This document shows positions 9,369 through 19,225 of a DNA stretch of 64,000 nt, in pieces. Location: assembly GCF_036894955.1 (NCBI RefSeq), contig NZ_CP145905.1:2684501-2748500 (forward strand). Reading direction: 5' to 3'. Made by a program: the position numbers and the translations under genes. Source of the DNA: Paenibacillus sp. KS-LC4 (GTDB taxonomy: Bacteria; Bacillota; Bacilli; Paenibacillales; Paenibacillaceae). The first letter of the stretch is position 1. Every line of letters starts with the position of its first letter. The notes beneath the pieces are model-generated. The model was not told where the DNA came from. It was given only the letters and a program-made list of their open reading frames with translations, and ran no database searches.

Positions 9369-10772
9369 ATGGCAAATGCAGCGTTAACACCAAGAGAGAT
9401 CGTAGCGGAGCTTGATAAGTATATTGTTGGTCAAAAGCCTGCAAAACGTTCGGTCGCAATCGCTTTGCGCAATCGTTATCGCAGAAGTCAGCTTGATGAA
9501 ACGTTGCGTGACGAGGTTGTACCGAAAAACATTTTAATGATCGGACCTACAGGCGTTGGTAAAACCGAAATCGCCCGCAGATTGGCTAAGCTTGTAAAAG
9601 CGCCTTTCGTGAAGCTGGAGGCGACTAAATTCACCGAGGTAGGTTATGTTGGCCGTGACGTTGAGTCCATGGTGCGTGATTTGGTTGAGACAGCGATCCG
9701 CATGGTGAAAACGGAAAAAACCGAGCAGGTTAAAGATAAAGCGGAGAAGCTTGCAAACGAATTGCTGGTGACGCTGCTTGTTCCTTCGAAAGCAAAGGAA
9801 AAGACACAAAAAAATCCGTTTGAAATGTTGTTTGGAAATCAGCAAAATGACAATTTGCAAGCTGAAGAACCGGAGCATGATCAGACGATTGTGCAGAAAC
9901 GCGCTCAGGTGCAGGCGGATCTTGCTGCTGGCAAGCTGGAAAATGAAATGGTCGAGGTTGAGGTTGAAGATGCAGCTCCGAATATGCTGGACATGCTAGC
10001 TGGTGGTCAAGGTCCCGAAGGCATGGGCATGAATATGCAGGAACTGTTCGGACAGCTGATGCCGAAAAAAACAAAGCGGCGCAAGCTGCCGGTTAAGGAA
10101 GCGCGTAAAGTGCTTATTCAGGAAGAAGCAAACAAGCTGATCAATATGGATGATGTGATTTCGGAATCGGTAACACGCGCGGAACAGTCCGGCATTATTT
10201 TTATCGATGAAATTGACAAAATTGCGAGCTCCTCGCGTGGCAATGGCCCAGACGTTTCGCGCGAAGGGGTGCAGCGTGATATTTTGCCAATCGTTGAAGG
10301 CTCGACGGTTATGACAAAATATGGCCCGGTGAAAACGGATTATGTGCTCTTTATTGCGGCTGGTGCTTTTCATATTGCGAAGCCATCCGATTTGATTCCT
10401 GAGCTGCAAGGCCGTTTCCCCATTCGGGTGGAGCTTACATCGCTTACGCTTGACGATTTTGTGAGCATCTTGAGGGAACCCAAAAACGCGCTGACTAAGC
10501 AGTACACAGCACTGCTGCAAACCGAAGGCATTGAGATCGAATTTTCAGATGAGGCCATTCATGAGCTGGCATCTATTGCCGCAGAAGTGAATCGGAATAC
10601 CGAAAATATTGGAGCAAGAAGACTGCATACGATTTTAGAAAAGCTGCTGGAGGATCTGTCCTTCGAAGCGCCTGATATTACGCTTGACCATATGCTAATC
10701 ACACCGGAATATGTTCGTGAAAAGCTGGGAAGCATTGCACAAAATAAAGATTTGAGTCAATATATATTGTAG
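9369..10772 (+). CDS. hslU: HslU/ClpY ATPase subunit of the HslUV protease
   Basis: AAA+ unfoldase that feeds substrates to HslV. The 467-residue product has Walker A GPTGVGKT at 59-66, Walker B IIFIDEID near 275-282, a variable intermediate (I) domain between them, and the arginine-finger/sensor region near [16 protein letters not shown]. The ATG follows GCGGAGGAG. It is translationally close to hslV and followed by codY after 27 bases, the classical Bacillales order. Confidence 0.98.
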   Translation: MANAALTPREIVAELDKYIVGQKPAKRSVAIALRNRYRRSQLDETLRDEVVPKNILMIGPTGVGKTEIARRLAKLVKAPFVKLEATKFTEVGYVGRDVESMVRDLVETAIRMVKTEKTEQVKDKAEKLANELLVTLLVPSKAKEKTQKNPFEMLFGNQQNDNLQAEEPEHDQTIVQKRAQVQADLAAGKLENEMVEVEVEDAAPNMLDMLAGGQGPEGMGMNMQELFGQLMPKKTKRRKLPVKEARKVLIQEEANKLINMDDVISESVTRAEQSGIIFIDEIDKIASSSRGNGPDVSREGVQRDILPIVEGSTVMTKYGPVKTDYVLFIAAGAFHIAKPSDLIPELQGRFPIRVELTSLTLDDFVSILREPKNALTKQYTALLQTEGIEIEFSDEAIHELASIAAEVNRNTENIGARRLHTILEKLLEDLSFEAPDITLDHMLITPEYVREKLGSIAQNKDLSQYIL

Positions 10773-10799
10773 TTGGTATGAGTTTTAGGGGGCAATGGC

Positions 10800-11570
10800 A
10801 TGACGTTATTAACAAAAACAAGGACGCTAAACCGTCTGCTGCAGCGGGCGGCGGGCAAACCGCTTATTTTTAGGGAAATGGCGGAGGTGCTGTCCAGCAC
10901 CATTCAAACGAGTGTATTTGTCGTTAGCCGCAAGGGGAAGGTGCTTGGCTGTGCGGCTGTGAATCCGCATGATCATGACTCGCTGCGTTCCATGTCGGCG
11001 GAAGAGCTTCGTTTCCCGCAGGAAAGCAATGAGCAATTTCTTGAAATGACGGAATCAGTTACGAATGTGGCGCCGGATGCTGGGGTTTATGAGACTTTTC
11101 CATCGCTGGGGCAGCAGGAAATTATGACGGTTGTTCCAATAACAGGCGGCGGGGATCGCTTAGGCACGCTAATCTTGACACGGCATCAGGGCGCGTTTGA
11201 TGACGATGATTTAGTGTTGGCGGAATATGGCTCCACGATTGTCGGTATGGAAATATTGCGTGAGCGTTCGGTAGAAATTGAGCATGAGGCACGCAGTCGC
11301 GCTGTCGTGTCGGTTGCTATTGGTTCATTATCGTTCAGTGAGCTTGAGGCAGTCGAGCATATTTTTGAACAGCTGGAAGGCAAGGAGGGGCTGCTTGTAG
11401 CCTCAAAAATTGCTGACAGGGTCGGTATTACTAGGTCTGTAATCGTAAATGCCCTTAGGAAATTAGAAAGTGCGGGGGTCATAGAGACTAGATCGCTCGG
11501 AATGAAAGGAACTTACATTAAGATATTAAATCACCAGCTTCTTCAAGAGTTGGAAAAAATTAAATCTTGA
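10800..11570 (+). CDS. codY: GTP-sensing global transcriptional regulator CodY
   Basis: Represses or activates nutrient-limitation genes in response to GTP and branched-chain amino acids. The 256-residue product has the N-terminal GAF-type effector domain ([13 protein letters not shown] onward) and a C-terminal winged helix with [16 protein letters not shown], almost identical to B. subtilis CodY. The ATG follows TAGGGGGCAATGGC. It closes the housekeeping cluster before the fla/che operon; an intrinsic terminator separates them. Confidence 0.98.
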   Translation: MTLLTKTRTLNRLLQRAAGKPLIFREMAEVLSSTIQTSVFVVSRKGKVLGCAAVNPHDHDSLRSMSAEELRFPQESNEQFLEMTESVTNVAPDAGVYETFPSLGQQEIMTVVPITGGGDRLGTLILTRHQGAFDDDDLVLAEYGSTIVGMEILRERSVEIEHEARSRAVVSVAIGSLSFSELEAVEHIFEQLEGKEGLLVASKIADRVGITRSVIVNALRKLESAGVIETRSLGMKGTYIKILNHQLLQELEKIKS

Positions 11571-11592
11571 AATATGAGTCTATATGACTAAA

Positions 11593-11629
11593 AAAGTCCT
11601 GTCTTTTTATAAAGATAGGGCTTTTTTCT
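11593..11629 (+). terminator. Rho-independent terminator of the codY operon
   Basis: Stem of AAGTCCTGTCTTT with AAAGATAGGGCTT (including G-U pairs) around a short TTAT loop, followed by TTTTTTCTT. It isolates the flagellar operon from read-through. Confidence 0.85.
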
Positions 11630-11665
11630 TATTGTAATAAATTAGGTAATTGATGAATATAAACA

Positions 11666-11718
11666 TGTCGGCAAATATCGACAGCGTGATCTCATTTTTT
11701 TAATAATTTAATGTCGAA
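11666..11718. promoter_or_regulatory. Cluster of Spo0A-box-like sequences upstream of the fla/che operon
   Basis: TGTCGAA at 11712-11718 is a perfect copy of the 0A-box consensus (TGNCGAA). Two near matches lie just upstream: TGTCGGC at 11666-11672 (+ strand) and TGTCGAT read on the minus strand at 11677-11683, which together form an inverted pair. They sit 80-130 bases before the flgB start, where the operon promoter should be. Binding by Spo0A is inferred. I could not define a convincing SigA or SigD promoter here. Confidence 0.45.
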
Positions 11719-11795
11719 CAAAGCAGGAATGCTACGAAGTGTGTTGAATAACTAATGAGTAGGATCTTTTAATTATCGAAAGTGGTGATAATAAA

Positions 11796-12203
11796 GTGAA
11801 CTTATTAAGCGGATCTTCATTCCAAAGGCTGGAGGGGGCTGTTCATGCAGCAGAAATGCGGCAAAACGTCATTGCAAATAACATTGCTAATAACGACACC
11901 CCGCATTTTAAACGGTCAGAGGTTGAATTCGAGCAGCTTTTGGAACAACAAATGGGTAACAGCTCATCTAAGCTGAAAGGGAAGCTTACGAATGCAAGGC
12001 ACATTCCTATAGGTGGTCCGGTCAATCCTACGCCTCAAGTCATAAGCGATAAAGACACCGCCATGAACAATAATGAGAACAATGTGGATATTGATCGAGA
12101 AATGTCTTTGCTTGCGAAAAACCAGCTCAGCTACAACGCTTACCTGCAACAAATCAATCATGAAATTAAAATGATGCGAACAGCAATTGAAGGGAGAGGC
12201 TAA
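11796..12203 (+). CDS. flgB: Flagellar basal-body rod protein FlgB
   Basis: Proximal rod subunit exported by the flagellar type III system. The 135-residue product has the rod-family N-terminal motif NVIANNIANNDTP and a heptad-rich C-terminal helix (QLSYNAYLQQINHEIKMMRT). It starts with GTG at 11796 after GTGGTGAT, and is the first gene of the fla/che operon; flgC begins 3 bases after its stop. Confidence 0.97.
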   Translation: MNLLSGSSFQRLEGAVHAAEMRQNVIANNIANNDTPHFKRSEVEFEQLLEQQMGNSSSKLKGKLTNARHIPIGGPVNPTPQVISDKDTAMNNNENNVDIDREMSLLAKNQLSYNAYLQQINHEIKMMRTAIEGRG

Positions 12204-12206
12204 AGA

Positions 12207-12656
12207 GTGAAAATTTCCAGCGGATTTGATGCGAGCGCCTCTGCTCTAACCGCACAGCGCCTGCGAATGGATGTTATTTCTTCAAATATTGCGAATGCGG
12301 AAACGACGCGTGCTGGTTATGAGAACGGACAGTTCGTGCCTTATAAACGGAAGATGGTCGTTTTGGAGCCGTTGAAATCAAGCTTTTCCAATACGCTGAA
12401 TGCCAAAATGGGACAAAATACAACGACTGGCGGGGTTAAGGCTGTGAAAATCATCGACGATACAGCCCCAACGAAGCTTGTATATAATCCTACCCATCCT
12501 GATGCCGATTCAAACGGCTATGTAAATATGCCGAATGTGGATGTCGCCAAAGAGATGGTTGATATGATTTCGGCGTCGCGTTCTTATGAAGCGAACGTCA
12601 CAGCCATTAATTCTTCTAAAGCGATGTTTGTAAAAGCATTGGAAATAGGGAAATAG
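12207..12656 (+). CDS. flgC: Flagellar basal-body rod protein FlgC
   Basis: Proximal rod component. The 149-residue product contains the N-terminal rod signature [14 protein letters not shown] and the C-terminal [25 protein letters not shown] motif segment in which paired helices form the rod coiled coil. A GTG start at 12207 follows GGGAGAGG and lies three bases from the flgB stop, so the two genes are probably translationally coupled. Confidence 0.97.
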   Translation: MKISSGFDASASALTAQRLRMDVISSNIANAETTRAGYENGQFVPYKRKMVVLEPLKSSFSNTLNAKMGQNTTTGGVKAVKIIDDTAPTKLVYNPTHPDADSNGYVNMPNVDVAKEMVDMISASRSYEANVTAINSSKAMFVKALEIGK

Positions 12657-12691
12657 CATCAACAAATAAACAATAGTCGAGGAGGAATATA

Positions 12692-12997
12692 GTGATTCAA
12701 GCCATTTCAACAAACCAGATGCAGCCTTTAAAGACGATGACAACTGCATCTGTAGAGCAAGCTACTCCGGCAGAGCTTACACAAACTTTTAGTCAGTTTT
12801 TAAATAATGCAATTGAGAGTGTTAGTGCCCAAGAACAAGATGTACATAAGCTTAACGATAAGTTTTTAATTGGTGAAGTTGATGTTTCTCAGGTCATGAT
12901 TGCTGGCGAAAGAGCGCAGCTTAGTCTTCAACTAACCTCACAAATCCGCAACAAGGTTGTAGAGGCATATCAAGAAATTATGCGGATGCAGGTATAA
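12692..12997 (+). CDS. fliE: Flagellar hook-basal body complex protein FliE
   Basis: Joins the MS ring to the rod. The 101-residue protein ends in the conserved QEIMRMQV stretch and contains DVSQVMIAGERAQLSLQL, typical of FliE. A GTG start at 12692 follows GGAGGA. It lies between flgC and fliF in the order found in all Bacillales fla operons. Confidence 0.96.
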   Translation: MIQAISTNQMQPLKTMTTASVEQATPAELTQTFSQFLNNAIESVSAQEQDVHKLNDKFLIGEVDVSQVMIAGERAQLSLQLTSQIRNKVVEAYQEIMRMQV

Positions 12998-13041
12998 TGA
13001 ACGATAAAAAACCTGGCAAAGAATTTGGGTGAGGTGACAAG

Positions 13042-14631
13042 GTGAATGAGAAAATCGCCCAATTTAGACTGAGAATTTCGCAATTCTGGAGTCAAATGGG
13101 AAAAAAACAGAAAATAGGCTTGGGGGCTTCTGCAGGCGTACTATTGTTATCAATTATTTTACTGACTGTTATATTTAGTAGAACAGATTATGAGTTGGCT
13201 TTTCGAGACCTGGATACGACAGACTCGGCAGCGATTATGAACTATTTGGATAGTAATGGTATCCCTTATGAGCTAGGTAGTGGTGGAACTAGCATTTCTG
13301 TGCCAAGCGCAGTTGCAGAACGTACGAAAGTAACGATTGGCTCGCTTGGACTTGTGCAAAATGGATCAATCGGTTTTGAGGCTTTTACAAAGAGCTCTTC
13401 GACCTTCGGCACAACCGAAAATGAATTTAATGTCAAATATTTAAGTGCCTTAAATGGTGAGATTCAACAATTGTTAAATCGCATGCAAGGTGTGAAAAGC
13501 TCTAAGGTGCTTGTGAACTTGCCAGAAGAAAGCGTGTTTCTAACTCCAGAAGAGAAGGATAAGGCATCGGCTTCCATCTCATTGGAGTTTATGGCTGGCT
13601 ATCGTCCAACTCAAAAGGAAATTGACGGTTATTACAATCTAGTAAAAACAGCAGTTCCAGGAACAACAGTGGACAGCATCACCATTTCTGGTCCGCAAGG
13701 TGAGCTTTTATCCTCTGAAGCGGGAGGTACGATTGCCGGTACCGCTGAAGCAGTTGACAGCCAGTTCCAAATTCAACGCAAATATGAAGCGGAATTGAAA
13801 AAAAATATTCAACAGTTTCTAGGGCCGATAGTAGGCTCTGAAAATTTGGTTATCAGCATTGGAAGTAACTTGAACTTCGATAATAAGAAGACGGAGGAAC
13901 AGCAGGTTGTACCGCTGCCTGACAATAATAATAACGGAATTATTGTAAGTCAAACGGAACAAACCAGTTCTTCTACAGGTGGCAGCTCCAGTGCAGGCGG
14001 TGTAGCAGGAACGGGCGAGACAGATGTGCCGGGCTACACAGCAACAGATGGTTCTGGAAATTCCACCTCGGAACAAAGCTCTTCTACTGTTAATTACGAT
14101 TTTGGGAAAATTAATCGTACCACGATTTCAGGGCCTTTCGTAATTAAAGATCTATCCATTAGCATTGGTGTTGAAGCAAGTCGTCTCACTCCAGAATCAC
14201 GTACAGAGATTACGACATTTTTGACGGGTTTAGTGCGTGCGCAGCTTGCTGATTCAGGTCAAGATGTAAATAATGACGATTTAATTAATAAAAAGGTTTC
14301 ACTTATCGGACAAACATTTGCTGAAAGCACCGCTGCAAACACGATTGGCGGCTTATCAATGGGATGGGCAATTGGAATTGGAGCAGCAGCGCTTGCGATT
14401 ATTGCCGGCCTGATCATTTTGCTCGTTCGCAGACGCAGACAGCAAGCGGCCGCAGCAGCAACAGCTGAAGCACAGGAAGCAGTTGTAGCATCAACCGCTG
14501 TAGAATATCCTACCCTTGATTTTGATAGCTTAAGCAATGACAGTCAGGCACGGAAAAATCTTGAGACACTCGCCAAACGCAAGCCGGATGAATTTGTTAA
14601 TTTACTTCGGACTTGGCTTGTCGATGAATAG
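13042..14631 (+). CDS. fliF: Flagellar MS-ring protein FliF
   Basis: Forms the membrane-embedded ring on which the basal body is assembled. The 529-residue product has a first membrane helix at about residues 24-46, a periplasmic-side ring-building region (YscJ/FliF-like, residues ~50-220), a low-complexity Ser/Thr/Gly linker (~300-350), a second membrane helix at about 438-461, and a cytoplasmic C-terminal tail that binds FliG. It starts with GTG at 13042 after GAGGTGA. Confidence 0.97.
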   Translation: MNEKIAQFRLRISQFWSQMGKKQKIGLGASAGVLLLSIILLTVIFSRTDYELAFRDLDTTDSAAIMNYLDSNGIPYELGSGGTSISVPSAVAERTKVTIGSLGLVQNGSIGFEAFTKSSSTFGTTENEFNVKYLSALNGEIQQLLNRMQGVKSSKVLVNLPEESVFLTPEEKDKASASISLEFMAGYRPTQKEIDGYYNLVKTAVPGTTVDSITISGPQGELLSSEAGGTIAGTAEAVDSQFQIQRKYEAELKKNIQQFLGPIVGSENLVISIGSNLNFDNKKTEEQQVVPLPDNNNNGIIVSQTEQTSSSTGGSSSAGGVAGTGETDVPGYTATDGSGNSTSEQSSSTVNYDFGKINRTTISGPFVIKDLSISIGVEASRLTPESRTEITTFLTGLVRAQLADSGQDVNNDDLINKKVSLIGQTFAESTAANTIGGLSMGWAIGIGAAALAIIAGLIILLVRRRRQQAAAAATAEAQEAVVASTAVEYPTLDFDSLSNDSQARKNLETLAKRKPDEFVNLLRTWLVDE

Positions 14632-14642
14632 AGGTCGTTTGC

Positions 14643-15656
14643 ATGAGTAAATCAATGAATGGGCTAACCGGAAGGCAGAAAGCGGCAATCCTGCTAATTA
14701 CACTAGGCCCTGAGGTATCAGCTCAAATTTTTAAACATTTAAGAGAAGATGAGATTGAGCAGCTAACTCTTGAAATTGCTAATGTGCGTAAAGTTGATAG
14801 CTCAGAGCGTGAAGCCATTTTAGGCGAGTTCAATCAAATTTGTGTAGCTCAGGAATATATTTCACAGGGCGGTATTACTTACGCCAGAGATATTTTGGAG
14901 AAGGCGCTAGGAGAGAGCAAGGCGGCGGAAGTAATAAATCGCTTGACTGCTACCTTGCAGGTACGACCATTCGATTTTGCCCGCAAAGCAGAGCCGATGC
15001 AAATACTCAATTTTATTCAAAATGAGAACTCTCAAACGATCGCGCTCGTGTTGTCCTATCTTCAATCGGACCAGTCATCGCATATTTTATCTTCTTTGCC
15101 GCAAGAGAAGCAGGCGGAAGTTGCCAGAAGAATTGCGCTTATGGACAGCACTTCGCCAGAAGTTATTTCTCAGGTGGAGCGTGTGCTGGAGCAGAAGCTT
15201 TCAGCTACTGTCACTCAGGATTACACAAATGCTGGCGGTATTGACGCTATCGTTCAAATTTTGAATGGTGTTGACCGCGGTACGGAACGTACCATTCTCG
15301 ATTCTTTGGAAATTCAAGATCCAGAACTTGCAGAAGAAATCAAAAAACGGATGTTTGTCTTCGAAGATATTGTTAACATCGACAATCGTTCGATTCAGCG
15401 GATTATCCGCGATATCGAAAATGCCGATTTGCAGCTTGCGCTTAAAGTTGCTAGTGAAGAAGTGCGAGATGCGATTTTCCAAAATATGTCGAAGCGTATG
15501 GCGGAAACATTCAAGGAAGAAATGGAGTTTATGGGTCCAGTCCGATTGCGTGACGTAGAGGAGGCCCAAACCCGCATTGTCGCAACGATTCGTAGATTAG
15601 AGGAATCAGGTGAAATCATTATCGCCCGTGGCGGAGGAGATGATATCATTGTCTAA
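14643..15656 (+). CDS. fliG: Flagellar motor switch protein FliG
   Basis: Rotor protein that links FliF to the C ring and receives torque from the stator. The 337-residue product starts with the FliF-binding domain (LTGRQKAAILLITLG) and ends with the torque-generating domain containing FEDIVNIDNRSIQRIIRDI and the charged helix near KEEMEFMGP. The ATG follows GAGGTCG. fliH overlaps its 3' end. Confidence 0.98.
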   Translation: MSKSMNGLTGRQKAAILLITLGPEVSAQIFKHLREDEIEQLTLEIANVRKVDSSEREAILGEFNQICVAQEYISQGGITYARDILEKALGESKAAEVINRLTATLQVRPFDFARKAEPMQILNFIQNENSQTIALVLSYLQSDQSSHILSSLPQEKQAEVARRIALMDSTSPEVISQVERVLEQKLSATVTQDYTNAGGIDAIVQILNGVDRGTERTILDSLEIQDPELAEEIKKRMFVFEDIVNIDNRSIQRIIRDIENADLQLALKVASEEVRDAIFQNMSKRMAETFKEEMEFMGPVRLRDVEEAQTRIVATIRRLEESGEIIIARGGGDDIIV

Positions 15657-16488
15657 TTTGATTAAATCGACAAGCGTTGTTTCTATTGATCAACTAAGAG
15701 AGCTTTACTGGAAGAACAAGTATGCGACACTCGCAGCAGATGCGAATGGCGAAGCTGAAGCTCCTGAAGAAGAACAGCCTGATGAAGAAACGATTACGCT
15801 GCGTGATCAAATTATTGCTGATGCCAGGCAGTTTGCAGAAGAAAGATTGCGGGAAACGGGAGTTCAGTGTGAGCAAATGCTGACTGAGGCTGAAGCGAAT
15901 GTGGAGGCATGGTGGCTGGAGAAGAGGCTTGAAGACGAAGCGACGACAGAAGCTGCCCGTAGCAATGGCTATGAGCGTGGTTTCGCGGAAGGCATCGAGC
16001 AAGCGAATATGCTGGCCAAGCAGGAATGGGAGCAAAAGCTACTCGAAGCGAATTCGATTCTAGCTTCCGCTTATACGATGCGTGAGCAAATTATTCAGGA
16101 AGCAGAACCTTTTCTCGTTGAGCTTAGCTGCGCAGTTGCAGAAAAGGTAATTGGACAACAGCTTGAGCAAGCTCCAGAAATGGTCATTGAGCTGATTAAA
16201 AAATCGCTTGCAAGAAGACGAGAGCAAGGTGTTATCACGCTGTGCGTCGCACCTGGTCAGTTGGCATTCGTTCAGGCTGCTCAAGAAGAGCTGAATTTGG
16301 CGGTGGATTCTCAAGCTGAATTGCAAATTTTGCCGGATGCAACCGTTAAAGATTTTGGCTGCGTTATTCGTTCCGCTTACGGAAGCATTGATGCCCGCAT
16401 CGATACACAGCTGTCTGAATTAAAGCGCGAGCTGGTACAGTTTGCCCACCAGTCAAGGGACGAGCGAGGGCCTGCTGATGAGCAATAG
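15649..16488 (+). CDS. fliH: Flagellar assembly protein FliH
   Basis: Peripheral stator-like regulator of the export ATPase FliI. The ~279-residue product has an acidic N-terminal region, a long charged coiled coil (~60-130) and a conserved C-terminal domain with LVELSCAVAEKVIGQQLE. The frame is open from a GTG at 15610, but GGAGGA at 15633-15638 favours TTG 15649 (10 bases away) over the ATG at 15640 (1 base away); the start is the uncertain point. It overlaps fliG by 8 bases. Confidence 0.9.
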   Translation: MSNLIKSTSVVSIDQLRELYWKNKYATLAADANGEAEAPEEEQPDEETITLRDQIIADARQFAEERLRETGVQCEQMLTEAEANVEAWWLEKRLEDEATTEAARSNGYERGFAEGIEQANMLAKQEWEQKLLEANSILASAYTMREQIIQEAEPFLVELSCAVAEKVIGQQLEQAPEMVIELIKKSLARRREQGVITLCVAPGQLAFVQAAQEELNLAVDSQAELQILPDATVKDFGCVIRSAYGSIDARIDTQLSELKRELVQFAHQSRDERGPADEQ

Positions 16489-17803
16489 TTCATTGCAGGC
16501 AGGCAAATATGTTGAGCATTTGCAAGCAATTGATCCAATAAGAGTGAATGGGAAGGTCACACAGGTTATCGGGCTAACCGTTGAATCGGAAGGTCCTGAT
16601 GCAAGTATCGGTGATGTGTGCTACATCTATCCCAATAAAGGCGCAAAGCCGATTAAAGCTGAGGTTGTAGGCTTTCGGAACAATAAAGTTATTTTAATGC
16701 CGCTTGGCGATCTGCATTCCATCAGCTCAGGCTGTGATGTAGTAGGAACAGGCAAGCCGCTTAGTGTGCAGGTTGGCTCCGAATTGCTTGGAAAAGTGCT
16801 GGATGGCCTCGGTCAGCCACTGGACGGTTCTTTTTTACCAAGCCGAATGCAGCATTATTCTACTCATAATGAGCCTAGCAATCCACTTATGCGCCCACGT
16901 GTTCTGGAGCCGCTTGGTATTGGGGTTAGAGCTATTGACGGTTTGCTGACCGTTGGCAGGGGCCAGCGTGTAGGTATATTTGCCGGGTCGGGTGTAGGGA
17001 AAAGTACGCTGCTCGGCATGATTGCCCGAAACACCTCTGCTGATGTCAATGTCATTGCGTTAATCGGTGAGCGGGGCCGTGAAGTGCTTGAGTTTATTGA
17101 GAAGGACTTGGGGCCTGAGGGGTTAGCCCGCTCAGTCGTCATCGTTGCTACCTCGGACCAGCCGGCGCTCATACGGATGAAGGGGGCTTTGATTGCCACC
17201 TCCATTGCTGAATATTTTCGTGATCGCGGTCTAAACGTCATGCTTATGATGGACTCCGTGACGCGTTACGCTATGGCGCTTCGTGAGGTAGGTCTTGCGA
17301 TTGGCGAGCCGCCGGCTACGAGAGGGTATACGCCTTCGGTATTTGCGAATTTGCCTAAGTTGCTGGAACGAGCGGGTACGGGCCCGAAAGGATCTATCAC
17401 CGCCTTCTACACGGTTTTAGTAGATGGGGATGATATGAACGAGCCGATCGCAGATGCGGTACGGGGGATTTTAGATGGCCATATCGTTCTGAGTCGTCAA
17501 CTTGCACATAAAGGACATTTTCCAGCCATTGATGTCCTGCAATCCGTAAGCCGGGTTATGAAAGAAATTATTACGGAGGAGCAGCAGGATGCGGCTAATC
17601 AGTTGAAGCGCCTGTTATCTATTTATAAGGATTCGGAGGACCTCATCAATATTGGGGCTTATCAACGCGGTTCTAATGAAGAAATTGATTTGGCGATGCA
17701 ATTTATTGATTCGATTCATCAGTTCACGAGACAAAAAACAGATGAAAAAGTCACCTTGGAAGAGGCTCAAGAGCGGCTAATAATTGATTTTTACAGGAGA
17801 TGA
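16478..17803 (+). CDS. fliI: Flagellum-specific export ATPase FliI
   Basis: Hexameric ATPase of the flagellar type III export apparatus, homologous to F1 beta subunits. The 441-residue product has Walker A GSGVGKST at 170-177, the Walker B region near VMLMMDSVTRYAMALRE, and a C-terminal domain ending LIIDFYRR. A TTG at 16442 opens the same frame, but the ATG at 16478 lies after GAGCGAGGG and agrees with family N-termini. It overlaps fliH by 11 bases. Confidence 0.96.
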   Translation: MSNSSLQAGKYVEHLQAIDPIRVNGKVTQVIGLTVESEGPDASIGDVCYIYPNKGAKPIKAEVVGFRNNKVILMPLGDLHSISSGCDVVGTGKPLSVQVGSELLGKVLDGLGQPLDGSFLPSRMQHYSTHNEPSNPLMRPRVLEPLGIGVRAIDGLLTVGRGQRVGIFAGSGVGKSTLLGMIARNTSADVNVIALIGERGREVLEFIEKDLGPEGLARSVVIVATSDQPALIRMKGALIATSIAEYFRDRGLNVMLMMDSVTRYAMALREVGLAIGEPPATRGYTPSVFANLPKLLERAGTGPKGSITAFYTVLVDGDDMNEPIADAVRGILDGHIVLSRQLAHKGHFPAIDVLQSVSRVMKEIITEEQQDAANQLKRLLSIYKDSEDLINIGAYQRGSNEEIDLAMQFIDSIHQFTRQKTDEKVTLEEAQERLIIDFYRR

Positions 17804-17811
17804 AGCGTTGA

Positions 17812-18258
17812 ATGGGAGCTTTTCGTTATTCCTACCAGAAAATCGTTGATCTGAAGACAAGTGAAAAAACGCAGGCTGAATGGATTCTGTCCTCTTCAAT
17901 TGGAGAACTCCAGGCTGCCGAGCTAACCGTCGAGCAATTGCGTGAACGCCGAGAGGAATGGGAGCAGAAGCAGCATCAGTCTTCGCAGTCTGGCGTTTCA
18001 TTGGCTGAACTTCAGACCATTCAACAATATGTGGAATATTTGGATTCATGTATTGAAGCTAAAATGCTTGAAGTGAAACGGGCGCAAAAGGTCGTCGAGC
18101 AAAATCGGATCAAGCTTTCGGACAAAATGCAGGATGAGAAGGTATGGTTGAAGGCAAAGGATAACGAGAAGGAACGTTTCCGGTATGCGATGCAGCTAAA
18201 GGAGCAAAACGAGTTGGATGAAATGGCAACGGTCCGTTTCATGGTAAGCGTGCCGTAA
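17812..18258 (+). CDS. fliJ: Flagellar export chaperone FliJ
   Basis: Small coiled-coil stalk protein that couples FliI to the export gate. The 148-residue product is almost entirely charged heptad helix and starts FRYSYQKIVDLK, a common FliJ opening. It is eight bases downstream of fliI. Length and position are typical. Confidence 0.94.
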   Translation: MGAFRYSYQKIVDLKTSEKTQAEWILSSSIGELQAAELTVEQLRERREEWEQKQHQSSQSGVSLAELQTIQQYVEYLDSCIEAKMLEVKRAQKVVEQNRIKLSDKMQDEKVWLKAKDNEKERFRYAMQLKEQNELDEMATVRFMVSVP

Positions 18259-18297
18259 ACATCCGGCTGCAGCGCAAGGTTAGAGGGAGTGAAATCA

Positions 18298-19209
18298 GTG
18301 GCAGATACAGATGTGGAGAAACAAGGATATAGTGGATTTGAGCGGGCTATGTTTTTTATGACCCCGGTGTTGTTTACGATTGTTGTGCTCGGTATATTGC
18401 TAATACTTCTTAATAGCGATATGCGAAATCAGGCGCTAACGATCGGAAATTCAATTCCATTGCTCAAAGATGTGCTGCCGAACCCGCAGTCTGCTAGCGG
18501 TGAAAGCACAGATGAAACGCTCAAGGCAGAAAATATGACTCGTAAAATTGCCGAGCTGCAAGCTCAACTGACAGAGAAAGAGGGCCAATTGACGGAGACG
18601 TCGACTCTTAAAACGGATCAGGAAAAGGAAATTGCCAGCTTGAAGAGTCAAATTGAGCAGTTGAAACAGTCAAATGCAACAAAGGCGCTTGAGGATGAGG
18701 CCTACACGGCCAAAATTAAAGAGCTTGCTAGCATGTACGCGCGAATTGCTCCTAATAAGGCTGCACCTATTTTAGAAAGCATGACGCTTGATGAAATGGT
18801 GCTCGTGCTCGATGCGATGGCTCCTAATGATCGTGTGAAAGTGTTGGAGAAAATGACGCCGAAAACGGCGGCTGATGCGACGCTGAAGCTGAAGGATACC
18901 GTTTCGGCGAAAGATTTGCAAATTGCGGCGCTGCAATCGCAGCTTAAAAATGCCCAGTCGACGACAGCTACCACGACTGCCACGACTTCTACACTGGATT
19001 CGACGCAGCTAGGTGCAACGTTTGCAGCTATGGATGCGAAAAGCGCTGCCAAGCTGCTGATGACGATGTCGGATGTAAGTGCCAGCAAGGTGCTGCGGAT
19101 TTTGAACGCGGTAGATGACACAACAAGATCCAATATTGTTGGCGAGATGTCGACGCTGAATGATAAAGTAACAGCGCAAATCGTTTCGAAGCTGATGGCG
19201 GGTAAATAG
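18298..19209 (+). CDS. ylxF: MotE-family (YlxF) flagellar operon protein with MgtE N-terminal-like domain
   Basis: Membrane-anchored protein of ~303 residues at the place of B. subtilis ylxF. One N-terminal membrane helix (~residues 18-42), a coiled coil (~80-135), then two copies of the superhelical repeat known from the MgtE N-domain (LASMYARIAPNKAAPILESM and KSAAKLLMTMSDVSASKVLR), separated by a Thr/Ala linker. MotE in other bacteria is a chaperone for motor components; the role here is inferred. GAGGGAG selects the GTG at 18298 rather than 18289. Confidence 0.87.
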   Translation: MADTDVEKQGYSGFERAMFFMTPVLFTIVVLGILLILLNSDMRNQALTIGNSIPLLKDVLPNPQSASGESTDETLKAENMTRKIAELQAQLTEKEGQLTETSTLKTDQEKEIASLKSQIEQLKQSNATKALEDEAYTAKIKELASMYARIAPNKAAPILESMTLDEMVLVLDAMAPNDRVKVLEKMTPKTAADATLKLKDTVSAKDLQIAALQSQLKNAQSTTATTTATTSTLDSTQLGATFAAMDAKSAAKLLMTMSDVSASKVLRILNAVDDTTRSNIVGEMSTLNDKVTAQIVSKLMAGK

Positions 19210-19225
19210 AGGGGAGGTGAAAAAA

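Noticed and set aside
15610..15648. Longer N-terminus for FliH starting at GTG 15610
   Set aside because: The added residues come from the overlapping fliG 3' end and the ribosome-binding site lies downstream of that GTG.
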